Below, piece by piece: positions 7,871 to 16,623 of a DNA stretch of 44,078 nt (position 1 is its first letter; the number at the start of each line of letters is the position of its first letter). The notes beneath the pieces were generated by a model. The model had not been told where the DNA came from and did not search any database. It worked only from the letters and a program-made list of their open reading frames with translations. A program made the translations under genes and the position numbers. This stretch comes from Lentzea fradiae (lineage in GTDB: Bacteria; Actinomycetota; Actinomycetes; Mycobacteriales; Pseudonocardiaceae): positions 1 through 44,078 of the forward strand of contig NZ_FNCC01000027.1 in NCBI RefSeq assembly GCF_900100955.1. Reading direction: 5' to 3'.

Positions 7871-8851
7871 TCAGTTGCTCTTGCCGTAGCCGCCACCGAC
7901 GGCCTCGGCGGCGATCTCGGCCTGCTCGGTGCCGTGCTCGGCCAGCCACCGCTCCGCGTCGATCGCCGCGCTGCAGCCGGACCCGGCGGCGGTGATGGCC
8001 TGACGGTATTCGTGGTCCACGAGGTCGCCGGCGGCGAAGACGCCGTCGAGGTTCGTGTAGGAGGTCTTGCCCTTCGTCAGGACGTACCCGTTCTCGTCCA
8101 GGTCGACCTGGCCCTTCACCAGCGCCGAGCGCGGGTCGTGGCCGATCGCGAGGAAGAAACCGGTGACGGGCAGCTCGGACTCGGCGCCGGTCTGCGTGTC
8201 CTTGACCTTGATGGACGACACCGTGCCGTCACCGAGCACGTCGGTGACCTGGGTGTTCAGCTGCCACTTGATCTTGTCGTTGGAGCGGGCGCGCTCCAGC
8301 ATGACCTTCGAGGCGCGGAACTCCTCGCGGCGGTGGATGATCGTCACCGACTTGGCGAAGCGGGTGAGGAACGTCGCCTCCTCCATCGCCGTGTCGCCGC
8401 CGCCGACCACCGCGATGTCGTGGTCGCGGAAGAAGAAGCCGTCGCACGTCGCGCAGGCCGACACACCGCGGCCGAGCAGCTCCTGCTCACCGGGGATGTT
8501 CAGGTAGCGGGCAGCGGCGCCCATCGCGAGGATGACCGCGCGCGCGGTGTACTCGACGCCGTTCGCGACGACCTTCTTGACCTCGCCGGTCAGGTCGACG
8601 GAGTCGACGTCCTCCGCGCGCAGCTCGGCGCCGAAGCGCTGGGCCTGCTCGCGCATCTGCTCCATGAGCTCGGGGCCCATGATGCCCTCGCGGAAGCCGG
8701 GGTAGTTCTCCACCTCGGTCGTCGTCATCAGGGCGCCGCCGTACTGCGAACCCTCGAAGACCAGGGGCTCCAGCTGCGCACGCGCGGCGTACACCGCCGC
8801 GGTGTAGCCCGCAGGCCCCGATCCGATGATGATCACGTTGCGCACGCTCAC
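7871..8851 (-). CDS. trxB: thioredoxin-disulfide reductase
   Basis: TrxB is an FAD/NADPH enzyme that reduces thioredoxin. The 326-residue product has the FAD-binding GSGPAG at 10-15, the redox-active CATC at 133-136, the NADPH-binding GGGDTA at 150-155 and a C-terminal FAAGDLVD motif. It lies between the sigM/anti-sigma pair and trxA. In mycobacteria the same order is linked to SigM and disulfide stress; control by SigM here is inferred. Confidence 0.97.
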   Translation of the reverse strand: MSVRNVIIIGSGPAGYTAAVYAARAQLEPLVFEGSQYGGALMTTTEVENYPGFREGIMGPELMEQMREQAQRFGAELRAEDVDSVDLTGEVKKVVANGVEYTARAVILAMGAAARYLNIPGEQELLGRGVSACATCDGFFFRDHDIAVVGGGDTAMEEATFLTRFAKSVTIIHRREEFRASKVMLERARSNDKIKWQLNTQVTDVLGDGTVSSIKVKDTQTGAESELPVTGFFLAIGHDPRSALVKGQVDLDENGYVLTKGKTSYTNLDGVFAAGDLVDHEYRQAITAAGSGCSAAIDAERWLAEHGTEQAEIAAEAVGGGYGKSN

Positions 8852-8929
8852 GGCCCCAGCAACTCCTCGATCTCGTCGTCTGACTGGCTCAACGGATCGT
8901 AGGTGCAGCTAATTCCGTGACATGAGCGA

Positions 8930-9673
8930 CTACCTCGGCTTGATGGTCTCGTCCTCCAGGACGCCTTCCGGCTTGTCCGGCCCGCAGGTGTTCGGGTCCA
9001 GCACGACCAGCCGGTACTGACCCAGACCGGCGGGCAGGATCGCCATCACCGCGTCCCTGCCCTCGAGGTTGATCGGGCTGATGCCGAGCGGCTTGCCGGA
9101 GCTCGTGATGCCGCCGCCCTGCAGACAGCCGGCCAGGCGGTCGGGCGTCTCGAGCGGGCCGTAGTTCTGCGCCTTGAGCACCTCGCCGACCGCGGCGCCC
9201 AGCTCGGACTCCTTGACGGCGAGCGGTGGCTCGGCCTGAGCCGCCGAGGTGGGCTTGGGGCTGTCCTGCGCGGCGGGCGGGGTCGACTGGTCGGAACCAC
9301 CGGGCGCGACGGCGAACACGATGCCGAACGCGGCGGCCGCCGCGACCAGCACGCCGCTGCCGAGGCCGAGCCTGCGGTTGCGGCGCTTGCGGGCCTCGTC
9401 GAGCGACACGACCGGCGCCACCGGCCGTGCCTCCGCGGCCAGCGCGGCGTCGATCCTGGCCGCCACGTCGGCGGGCATCGGGATCGGCGGCAGGGCGTGC
9501 AGGTCCTCCAGCGTCGCGTCCAGCGCCCACAGGATCTCGGCTGCCTCCGCGTCCGCCTCCACCCTCGGACGCAGCTGTGCGGCGACCTCAGGGGGCAGCA
9601 CGCCCGCGTGCAGGTCCGCGATGAGGTCGACAGACCAAGGCGGACCCATCGGCACGCGCTCCATGCCGGTCAT
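8930..9673 (-). CDS. anti-sigma factor (SigM-associated, single-pass membrane protein)
   Basis: This is a 247-residue protein with an acidic cytoplasmic N-terminal half, one transmembrane segment at about 102-123 (after a basic RKRRNRR stop-transfer run) and an external C-terminal domain of about 110 residues with two cysteines. I saw no clear zinc-binding HxxxCxxC motif. ATG 9673 overlaps the sigM stop (ATGA) and has GGGAGGG upstream, so translation is coupled to sigM. Position and topology match RsmA, the anti-SigM factor of mycobacteria; sequence similarity could not be tested. Confidence 0.78.
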   Translation of the reverse strand: MTGMERVPMGPPWSVDLIADLHAGVLPPEVAAQLRPRVEADAEAAEILWALDATLEDLHALPPIPMPADVAARIDAALAAEARPVAPVVSLDEARKRRNRRLGLGSGVLVAAAAAFGIVFAVAPGGSDQSTPPAAQDSPKPTSAAQAEPPLAVKESELGAAVGEVLKAQNYGPLETPDRLAGCLQGGGITSSGKPLGISPINLEGRDAVMAILPAGLGQYRLVVLDPNTCGPDKPEGVLEDETIKPR

Positions 9674-10314
9674 CGACCCTCCCACTGACGTTGCTCTTGC
9701 ACATTCACACCGTCAGCTGGGACGTTCGCATCTGCGATTCGGTTCCTGAGGTGCCCGAGAACTTTGGCGAGCTTGGCGCGACCTCGCGCACACCGGCTCT
9801 TCACCGTGCCCTCCGCGATGCCGAGCAGCTTCGCCGTCTCCGCGACGGAGTAGCCCTCCACGTCGACCAGCACGATGGGCGCCCGCTGCTCCTCGGGCAG
9901 CTCCATCAGCGCCTGCTGCACCATGAGGCTGGTCTCGCGGTCGCTCATCGCGTCCCGGGGTGCGACGGGCTCGCCGGGACCTGCCTCGGGCAAGGGCACT
10001 GTCGGTCTTGTTTGTCGTCGTCTCATCCGGTCGAGGCACGCGTTCACCACGATCCGGTGAAGCCAGGTGGTGACCTGCGACTCCGCGCGGAACGAGGCCG
10101 CCGCCCGGAAGGCCGAGATGAACGCCTCCTGGAGCGCGTCCGCGGCCTCCTCGGGGTCGCGCAGCGTGCGCAGCGCCACGGCCCACATCCGGTCGCGGTG
10201 CCGTTTGACCAGCTCCGCGAACGCGTAGGGGTCACCTGCGGCGTGGGCCGAGATGAGGTCGGCGTCCGAGCTGGCTGCGGCGGTCACGGAACGCACTTTA
10301 GCGAGCGTGATCAC
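9670..10314 (-). CDS. sigM: ECF RNA polymerase sigma factor SigM
   Basis: This is a 214-residue sigma factor with region 2 at about 28-76 (DPYAFAELVKRHRDRMW, DALQEAFISAFR) and region 4 at about 136-190 (ELPEEQRAPIVLVDVEGYS, IAEGTVKSR). It directs RNA polymerase to envelope or redox stress promoters and is held by the membrane protein encoded just downstream. Alternative GTG starts at 10296 and 10287 are possible. The 235-bp gap upstream (10315-10549) holds inverted repeats but no gene. The assignment rests on domain content plus synteny with trxB-trxA and murJ. Confidence 0.9.
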   Translation of the reverse strand: MITLAKVRSVTAAASSDADLISAHAAGDPYAFAELVKRHRDRMWAVALRTLRDPEEAADALQEAFISAFRAAASFRAESQVTTWLHRIVVNACLDRMRRRQTRPTVPLPEAGPGEPVAPRDAMSDRETSLMVQQALMELPEEQRAPIVLVDVEGYSVAETAKLLGIAEGTVKSRCARGRAKLAKVLGHLRNRIADANVPADGVNVQEQRQWEGR

Positions 10315-10380
10315 AGTGCTTGTCGGCCGCTCCTGCGGAGCGGCGGCGAGGTCGTCGGGAAGTCGGTCATCCGGCCGAAT

Positions 10381-10421
10381 CGCTCGCGCCGAAATGGGCT
10401 CCGCCGATTTCGGCGCGAGCG
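10381..10421. terminator. 15-bp inverted repeat between the pseudokinase gene and sigM
   Basis: CGCTCGCGCCGAAAT pairs perfectly with ATTTCGGCGCGAGCG across an 11-nt loop. Weaker flanking complementarity (TCCGG/CCGGA) extends the stem. A shorter hairpin (GCCGCTCC-TGC-GGAGCGGC) lies at 10326-10344. The position fits termination of the murJ-pseudokinase unit. Regulation of sigM is the alternative. Confidence 0.6.
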
Positions 10422-10549
10422 GTTGACCGGACGACCGACACGACCTCGCGTCTCCCCTCGCGGACCGACGAGACGTGCCGGGAGAAGCGAGGGCGGATGA
10501 GGGCGTGCCACGCTGCGGGCGGGTCGATGAGGCGTTCCAGCGGCCGAAG

Positions 10550-12064
10550 TCACTGCGCGCGGGTGTAGAGGACCTCTCGGATCTCCGACTGGTTCTTGCC
10601 GCCGCCCGAGCTCGTCAGCTGCGTGATCCAGATCAGGACGTGCCCGGTCGGCTCGTGCTCGTTCAGCTGGATCTGCGTCTGCCCGTCGGACAGGTCCGCG
10701 ACCCCGACGACCTTGGTCTCCTCGATCGGCGCGTCCTGCGCGGACGCCACCCTGATCTCGACGTGCGTGCCCGCGCTGGGCGAGGTGATGGTGATCGACG
10801 CGAGCTTCACCGGCTCGGCGAACGACGCCATCAGGCCGATGCCGGGCTTGAGGGCCGGGAACTGCTGGAAGTAGTTGTCGGTCCGCCAGAACGTGGTCGC
10901 GTTCGAGTCGACCGCGCGGCTCGCCTGGTTCGCGTTGTCCGGCTGGTTCGTGACGTCGTAGACGCCGATCTGGCCCGGCTGCACCGGTCCCGCCGCCACC
11001 GGGGCCTGGACGTTCTGGCCCTCCGAGGTCGGCTGGTTGATCACCACGGTCGGGCCGCCGCCCTTGGACGGCTCGTCGCTGAAGAACCCGACGATCTGCA
11101 CGCTCAGCCACACGATCACGCTCAGCGTCGCCAGTGCCAGCACGCCGACGCTGATCCACAGCTTCTTCTTCTGCTGCTTGTCCTCGCGCGGGCGCTGGGT
11201 CGTCCAGACGACCTGGTCTTCTTCCTTGTCCGGGTCGACCGGGGCGATCAGCGCCGTCTGCGCCTCCTCGGCCGCGATCTGGTCGAGGACCTGGAGGATC
11301 GCCGCGGACGTGCGGATGCCGCCCACCGACGTGTCCTCCAGCGACCGGACGGCGACCGACGACAGGTCGTGCGGCAGGTACGGGTGCAACGCGTTCGGTG
11401 CGACGACGGTGCCGTCCGGGCCCGTCGGTGCCGGCGGCACGCCCTGGGGGCCGCCCGGCAGTGCCCACCGGCCGGTGAGCAGCAGGTACAGGATGGCGCC
11501 GAGGCCCTTGACGTCGTCGCGGGCGATCGCGTCCGGGCGCGGGCCGGGGAACGCGAGCCGCAGCCTGCCGTCGGAGGTGACGCGGATGCGTTGCGGGTGG
11601 TCGGCGCCCAGCACGAGACCGGCGTGGTGCGCGCCCTCGATGGCGGCGCCGAGCGGTTCGAGCAGGCGGGTCGCGGCGCCCGCTGGCAGCGGGCCCTCCG
11701 CGATGAGGTCCATCAGGTCGGTGCCCTGGGTCCACTCGGCGACGACCATGCCGAGGATGCCCTCGTCCGGCCGGATGCCGGTGCCGGGCGTCAGCACGTC
11801 GATCACCCTGGACACGCCGGGGTGCGTGAACGACGACGCGTGCATCGCCCGTTCGACCGTCCGGCGGGCCCGCGCGGCGGCCTGGTTGTCCGCGAGGTCG
11901 CCCAGCAGCACGGTCAGCGCGACGTCGCGGTTGAGCTGGCCGTCGCGGGCGCGCCACAGCTCCGCGTTCGACCTGCCGTCGGCTCCGGACTTCGCGAGCA
12001 GCCGGTAGCGGCCATTGCCGATGACACCGCCGGGGACCAGGGCGGCGTGGACTCCGCTACTCAC
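10550..12064 (-). CDS. MurJ-associated pseudokinase with external discoidin-like domain
   Basis: The 504-residue protein has a protein-kinase fold at about 15-260, a transmembrane helix at about 300-322 after a KQQKKK run, a Pro/Gln linker and a C-terminal domain at about 360-500 resembling F5/8 (discoidin) carbohydrate-binding modules. Key kinase residues are absent: the VAIK lysine position reads VALTVL, and neither HRD nor DFG is present, so phosphotransfer is unlikely. In mycobacteria an equivalent module is fused to the C-terminus of MviN/MurJ and, when phosphorylated, binds FhaA. Here it is a separate gene 37 nt downstream of murJ. Function in controlling lipid II export is inferred. 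Confidence 0.8.
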   Translation of the reverse strand: MSSGVHAALVPGGVIGNGRYRLLAKSGADGRSNAELWRARDGQLNRDVALTVLLGDLADNQAAARARRTVERAMHASSFTHPGVSRVIDVLTPGTGIRPDEGILGMVVAEWTQGTDLMDLIAEGPLPAGAATRLLEPLGAAIEGAHHAGLVLGADHPQRIRVTSDGRLRLAFPGPRPDAIARDDVKGLGAILYLLLTGRWALPGGPQGVPPAPTGPDGTVVAPNALHPYLPHDLSSVAVRSLEDTSVGGIRTSAAILQVLDQIAAEEAQTALIAPVDPDKEEDQVVWTTQRPREDKQQKKKLWISVGVLALATLSVIVWLSVQIVGFFSDEPSKGGGPTVVINQPTSEGQNVQAPVAAGPVQPGQIGVYDVTNQPDNANQASRAVDSNATTFWRTDNYFQQFPALKPGIGLMASFAEPVKLASITITSPSAGTHVEIRVASAQDAPIEETKVVGVADLSDGQTQIQLNEHEPTGHVLIWITQLTSSGGGKNQSEIREVLYTRAQ

Positions 12065-12101
12065 GGAAACCAGGTTACGGGAAGACCGTCACCGCGCGGA
12101 G

Positions 12102-13745
12102 TCATCGGCGCCGCACCAAACGGTTGATCTTGGCGATCGCGGGCTTCATCTCGGGTACGCGGAACGCCGCCAGAAGGCCGAACGCGAGCGGCAGACCGAC
12201 CAAAGTCACCAGAACGACCTCGACCCAAGCGGCTACGACCGGGTTCGAGAAGCCGATCACGCCGAGGAGCAGCACGGCGGCACCCTTGGCGACGGCGAAC
12301 GCCACCGCGGAGGCCACCACGGTCAGGCAGATGGTCCACACGGTGAAACCGGTGCGCAGCCTGCCGAGTCGGAAGCGCAGCCAGACCTGGCCGACGACGG
12401 CGCCGAACACGAAGCTCAGCGACATGGCGAGCGAGACGCCGACCGCGAGCTGCTCCGGCTCGGCGACGGCGAGGAAGAAGTAGAGCAGGCCGATCCGGAC
12501 CGCCACGATGAGCGCCTGGATCAACGTCGGCGTGCGGGCGTCCTTCATCGCGTAGAACACGCGCAGCTGCAACAGCGTGATCGCGTAGGGCACCAGGCCG
12601 AACGCCGACAGCGAGAGGGCCAGGCCGACCGCCGTGCCGCCCTCCTCACCCGACCGGCCGAAGCCGAAGGCGGCGAGGCCGATGGCGACACCGGAGACCG
12701 TCATGAGCACGCTGAACGGCATCAGCAGGATGGACGACATCCGGTTGCCGAACAGCAGGTCGCGCACGATCGCGTCGTTGTCGTTGTTCGCGGCGGCACG
12801 GCTCATCTTCGGCATGAGCGCGGTCAGCAGCGAGACGCCGAGCACGCCGTAGGGCACCTGGGCGATGAGCCACTGGAAGTTGAACGCCGTCAGCGCGCCG
12901 TCGCCGTGGGTCGCGACGTTGGTCAGCACCGTCATGCTGGCGAAGCCGAGTCCGACGTAGAGCAGCACCCAGAACGCGAGGCCGCCGAACTCGGCGAGCC
13001 GCGAGTCCCAGCCGAACCGCCACTTGAACCGGAAGCCGGTCTTGCGCAGCGCCGGGATCAGCACCATCGCCTGCACGGCGACGCCGAGGGCGGTGCCCAG
13101 GCCGAGCACCAGCACGTGGGTGTCGGTCATCGAGACCGGGTTGAGCGTGATCTCGCCGGGCAGCAGCCAGTAGACGCCGAGGACCAGCATCACGACGACG
13201 TTGTTCAGCACGGGAGCCCAGGTGGGCAGGCCGAACACGTGCCGCGCGTTGAGCACGGCGCTGATCAGCGCCGTCAGGCCGTAGAACACGATGCCCGGCA
13301 GCACCAGGTAGGCGAACGCCGTGACCAGGTCCCGGTTCGCGTTCGGCGAGTCGGCGATGAACAGCGCGGTGAGCAGCGGCGCGCAGGCCACCGCGAGCAC
13401 CGTGCCGACGCCGAGGATCGCCGTGCCCATGCTGATCAGCCACTGGGCGTAGGACTCGCCCCCGTCGCCGTCCTCCTTCTCGGCGCGGACCAGCAGCGGG
13501 ATCGCGACGCTGGTCAGGATGCCGCCGAGGAGCAGCTCGTTGATCATCGTCGGCAGCGTCGAGGCCGCCTGGTACGAGTCGTTGAGCGTCCCGATGCCCA
13601 GTGCGGCCACCAGCAGCACCTTGGAGAGCAGGCCGGTGACGCGGCTGACGATGGTCGCGATGGCCATCGAGCCGCTGGCCCTGGCTACTGAGGGGCCTTG
13701 TTGCTGCGGCGTCCCTGGTTCGGTGGTCGTGGCTGTCTCGCTCAC
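12102..13745 (-). CDS. murJ: lipid II flippase MurJ (MviN)
   Basis: This is a 547-residue polytopic protein of the MOP superfamily that moves lipid II across the cytoplasmic membrane for peptidoglycan synthesis. Numerous hydrophobic segments are visible, with family-typical stretches such as SRVTGLLSKVLL near 35-46, the ELLLGGILTSVAIPLLVR region and LNARHVFGLPTWAPVLNN. The start GTG 13745 overlaps the DUF6049 stop (GTGA), so the two are translationally coupled. Unlike the mycobacterial protein it ends after the membrane domain, with the kinase-like module encoded separately. Confidence 0.94.
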   Translation of the reverse strand: MSETATTTEPGTPQQQGPSVARASGSMAIATIVSRVTGLLSKVLLVAALGIGTLNDSYQAASTLPTMINELLLGGILTSVAIPLLVRAEKEDGDGGESYAQWLISMGTAILGVGTVLAVACAPLLTALFIADSPNANRDLVTAFAYLVLPGIVFYGLTALISAVLNARHVFGLPTWAPVLNNVVVMLVLGVYWLLPGEITLNPVSMTDTHVLVLGLGTALGVAVQAMVLIPALRKTGFRFKWRFGWDSRLAEFGGLAFWVLLYVGLGFASMTVLTNVATHGDGALTAFNFQWLIAQVPYGVLGVSLLTALMPKMSRAAANNDNDAIVRDLLFGNRMSSILLMPFSVLMTVSGVAIGLAAFGFGRSGEEGGTAVGLALSLSAFGLVPYAITLLQLRVFYAMKDARTPTLIQALIVAVRIGLLYFFLAVAEPEQLAVGVSLAMSLSFVFGAVVGQVWLRFRLGRLRTGFTVWTICLTVVASAVAFAVAKGAAVLLLGVIGFSNPVVAAWVEVVLVTLVGLPLAFGLLAAFRVPEMKPAIAKINRLVRRR

Positions 13746-16042
13746 GCGCTCGACTTCTCCGGTGTCACGTTCTCGATGGGCGGTGCGCCGTCGTTCTCCC
13801 CGTTGCGAGCGCGGACCCGCTTGTAGATGCGCCGTCCGGAAAGCAGGACGAGCGCGATCCCGGCGAACACGGTGACGAGCACCGTGATCGTGCCGTAAGC
13901 GGACGACGACACCTCCAGCTTGACACTGTCACCCAGAGCGACGCCCTCGGGAGTGGTCAGCCGGACGTTGACCGGGAACCGGCCGGAGCGCAGCACCTCG
14001 ACCGGTACCCGCACGACGCGTTCGCCGCGGGCGGGAAGCACCTGGTCGGCGAGGTCGAGCTTGCGGATGCCGGGGGTGTCGGCGAGTGCGATCCGCACGG
14101 TCACGCGCACGTCGAGCTTGTTCGTGATCGTGACGGGGATGGGGCTGTCGCCGGAGCCGAGCAGGATGGGGCTGCTGGGCGGCGTCACGCCGACCATGCC
14201 GGTGAGCGCGTTGATCTCGCGCTGGCTGATGTCCGCGGCGGAGCGGGCGCCCTGCTCGTTCGACCGCCACGCGCCCGACGTCGCGCGCAGCAGGCCGAGC
14301 CACAGCGGGTCGGCGAGGTCGGCGGGTGAGGCGTGCTCGCTGTCCTCCTGCTGCATGGCGGCGACGAGGCCGTTGAGCTGCACGCTCTGCTCGCTGACCG
14401 AGTCGGTGACGAGCGGCGAGATCTCCCGCGCGCCGGCCTCCGGCGGGTAGGTGATCTTGGCGGTCGTGACGTCCGGGGTGGCCTTGGTGAGCTCTTCCAG
14501 ACCGGTCTGGGCCGCGTAGCCGCCGCCGATCAGCTTCTGGGCGGCGGAGAGGAACTCGGTCATCTCCGTCAGCGGGGCGTTCCACCGGCGCGGCGGCGTG
14601 ACCAGCACGTTGCGGCCGTCGCCCTGCCAGCCGGCGCGGTAGACCAGCACCGACAGCGCGTTCTGCACGGACACCGGCTGGCTCTCGACCGGCGACGTCA
14701 CGCCGGACAGCGTCCGCGGCCGGGACTCGCTGCCCTGCAGCGCGTCGGAGACCATCGAGTCGATCTTCACGGCGGTCACCGGGTGCTCGCCGCCGATGAC
14801 GACGGGCGCGGTGCCGGGGGCGTCCGCGATGCCGGTCGGGTCGAGCAGCAGCGACTTCACGCCGTTGTAGCGCTGGTCCGGCTGCGGGGTGACCAGCTCG
14901 TCGAACGTCGGCTGGTCGAGCACGCCGTCCTCGGGCCACACCAGGTCGGGCACCGCCTGCACGCCCAGGACCTCCTGGATGAGCGCGGGGCCGTCGGTGA
15001 CCGCGAGCGTCCGCATGGTGCCGAGCTTCGCCCTGTTCAACGCCACGAGGTCGGCGTCGGCGTACGGCAGCGACACGACGCAGCGGCCGGTGACGGCGAG
15101 CTTGAGCCGGTCGAGCCACAGCTTGGCCTCGACCTCGCCCTTGCCCTGCGCGCCGCCGCGGACGGTGTAGCCGGTGCTCATGGCCTGGACGGTGCGCAGC
15201 AGGTCGGGGTCGATGGCGAGGCACATGGCCGTGCTCATCGACCCGATGGCCTGCTCGTACGCCTGCAGCAGCCCGTACAGCCTGCCGTTGACCGAGAGGG
15301 ACGCGGTGAGCTCGTCGTCGACCAGCTGCGACTGGCCCTTGCCGCCGAGGCGGACCAGGCGCGGGCGGTCGGCGACCGGCCACAGGACGGTGAGCTTCGC
15401 GGGGGCGCCGGGCTTGCCCTTGGTCTCGCCGCCGGGCACGCCGAGCACGGGCAGCAGCGTCGACAGCGCCGCGAGGCGCGCCTGGCCGCCGTAGTCCGGC
15501 CTGCCGTTGACGTTGGCGAGGATCGGGTAGATGCCGGGCTCGTCGATCCTGATCGACGTCGGGTCGGTGCCGCGCAACGGCACCTCCAGCGTGAAGTCCT
15601 GCTGCTGGCCGGGCTCGAGCGCGTCGGTGACCTGGGTGAACCTGGGCTGCACGGCCTCGGCCGCCGCCGGTTCGCGCAGCGCCTTGCGCAGGTCGTCCTC
15701 GGAGTCGAGGGACTCGCCGCGCTCCAGGCGCAGCACGATGTCGGAGACCTTGCGGTCGCCGATGTTGACGATCGACCCGCTGATCGTGACGGTGGCGGGT
15801 GAGTCGCTCGTCACGAACCGGGGGGTGAGCCGGGCTATGTCGAGCCGCAGGAACTGCGGCTGCTGCTGTCCCGGCTGGGCAGAGAGCGGCCTGGTCGCCC
15901 ACACCTGGGTGGCGGGGGCGGGCAGGAACGGCATCGCGTCGATCCCGTCCGGCTGCGCCTGCTCGACGGCGCCGGCGGGCGGCGCGGTCATCACCAGGAA
16001 CGCGGTGACGGCTGCTGTGCAGAAGAGCTTCCTGAGACTCAC
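13742..16042 (-). CDS. secreted, membrane-anchored DUF6049 family protein
   Basis: The product has about 766 residues. It has an N-terminal signal sequence (LRKLFCTAAVTAFLVMTAPPAG), a large external region and a C-terminal transmembrane helix (TITVLVTVFAGIALVLL) with a basic cytoplasmic tail. Two Ig-like portions flank the middle domain. The start is GTG 16042, chosen because it begins the signal peptide and overlaps the Nudix stop as GTGA; a longer frame to 16156 has no such support. The family is conserved upstream of murJ in actinobacteria, suggesting an envelope role, but no biochemical function is known to me. Confidence 0.85.
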   Translation of the reverse strand: MSLRKLFCTAAVTAFLVMTAPPAGAVEQAQPDGIDAMPFLPAPATQVWATRPLSAQPGQQQPQFLRLDIARLTPRFVTSDSPATVTISGSIVNIGDRKVSDIVLRLERGESLDSEDDLRKALREPAAAEAVQPRFTQVTDALEPGQQQDFTLEVPLRGTDPTSIRIDEPGIYPILANVNGRPDYGGQARLAALSTLLPVLGVPGGETKGKPGAPAKLTVLWPVADRPRLVRLGGKGQSQLVDDELTASLSVNGRLYGLLQAYEQAIGSMSTAMCLAIDPDLLRTVQAMSTGYTVRGGAQGKGEVEAKLWLDRLKLAVTGRCVVSLPYADADLVALNRAKLGTMRTLAVTDGPALIQEVLGVQAVPDLVWPEDGVLDQPTFDELVTPQPDQRYNGVKSLLLDPTGIADAPGTAPVVIGGEHPVTAVKIDSMVSDALQGSESRPRTLSGVTSPVESQPVSVQNALSVLVYRAGWQGDGRNVLVTPPRRWNAPLTEMTEFLSAAQKLIGGGYAAQTGLEELTKATPDVTTAKITYPPEAGAREISPLVTDSVSEQSVQLNGLVAAMQQEDSEHASPADLADPLWLGLLRATSGAWRSNEQGARSAADISQREINALTGMVGVTPPSSPILLGSGDSPIPVTITNKLDVRVTVRIALADTPGIRKLDLADQVLPARGERVVRVPVEVLRSGRFPVNVRLTTPEGVALGDSVKLEVSSSAYGTITVLVTVFAGIALVLLSGRRIYKRVRARNGENDGAPPIENVTPEKSSA

Positions 16043-16554
16043 GCCGACTCCGCCCCGTTCCGGCAGCGGCCGGCGATCAGTTCGGCTGCTCGGCGGACCA
16101 GGCGGCGCTCGTCGGCATACGCGAGTCGCTCGTCCAGTTCGCCGAGTGGCACCCACGCCACCTCGGTGACCTCCACGTCTTCGTCGGAAAGCTCTCCCCC
16201 CGTCGCTTCGAGGAGGAAGTGGTGAACAGTCTTGTGCACCCGGCGGTCGTCAGCGACGAACCAGTAGTCGATCGACCCCAGCGGGCGCAGCACCCTGCTA
16301 TGAATACCGGTCTCCTCGGCGACCTCGCGCACCGCGGTCTGTTCCGCGGTCTCACCGGCCTCGATGTGACCCTTCGGCAAAGACCACAGCAACCGGCCGC
16401 GCCGGTCAAGCCGGCCGATCACCGCTGCCCGCTGCTCGCCGTCGAGCACCAGGCCGCCCGCCGACGTCTCGTCGACGGTCCTGAGCCTTCGACCCCGCCG
16501 CTTCTTCCGGCGTCCCGGCTTGGGACTCCCGGATCGAGCGGCTGACGGGGACAT
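16039..16554 (-). CDS. Nudix hydrolase
   Basis: This is a 171-residue protein with a full Nudix box, GHIEAGETAEQTAVREVAEETG, at about 85-106, matching GX5EX7REUXEEXGU. It hydrolyses a nucleoside diphosphate-linked substrate that cannot be named from sequence. The N-terminus is basic (KPGRRKKRRGRR). ATG 16554 is the likely start; the longer frame to 17385 is antisense to pcnA. It is the first gene of the murJ block, diverges from pcnA across 69 bp and overlaps DUF6049 by 4 nt. Similar pcnA-adjacent Nudix proteins occur in mycobacteria. Confidence 0.9.
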   Translation of the reverse strand: MSPSAARSGSPKPGRRKKRRGRRLRTVDETSAGGLVLDGEQRAAVIGRLDRRGRLLWSLPKGHIEAGETAEQTAVREVAEETGIHSRVLRPLGSIDYWFVADDRRVHKTVHHFLLEATGGELSDEDVEVTEVAWVPLGELDERLAYADERRLVRRAAELIAGRCRNGAESA

Positions 16555-16563
16555 ACGGCCGAT

Positions 16564-16586
16564 CGTACTTACGTGCGTTAAGTACG
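16564..16586. promoter_or_regulatory. inverted repeat in the divergent Nudix/pcnA promoter region
   Basis: CGTACTTA and TAAGTACG are perfect 8-bp arms around a 7-nt centre in the 69-bp gap between two divergent genes. The AT-rich steps could also serve as promoter -10 elements. An operator role is inferred. Confidence 0.45.
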
Positions 16587-16623
16587 CTGGTTTCTCGTGT
16601 CTCGATCGCTCCAGGAGAATGCT

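Noticed and set aside
7835..7949. N-terminal extension of thioredoxin fused to the end of TrxB
   Set aside because: The extension is out of frame with trxB, Arg-rich, and lacks an SD; ATG 7835 has one and gives the normal 109 residues.
12015..13691. 558-residue plus-strand frame rich in Gln, His, Asp and Arg
   Set aside because: It is an antisense shadow of murJ, where hydrophobic codons become charged residues on the other strand.
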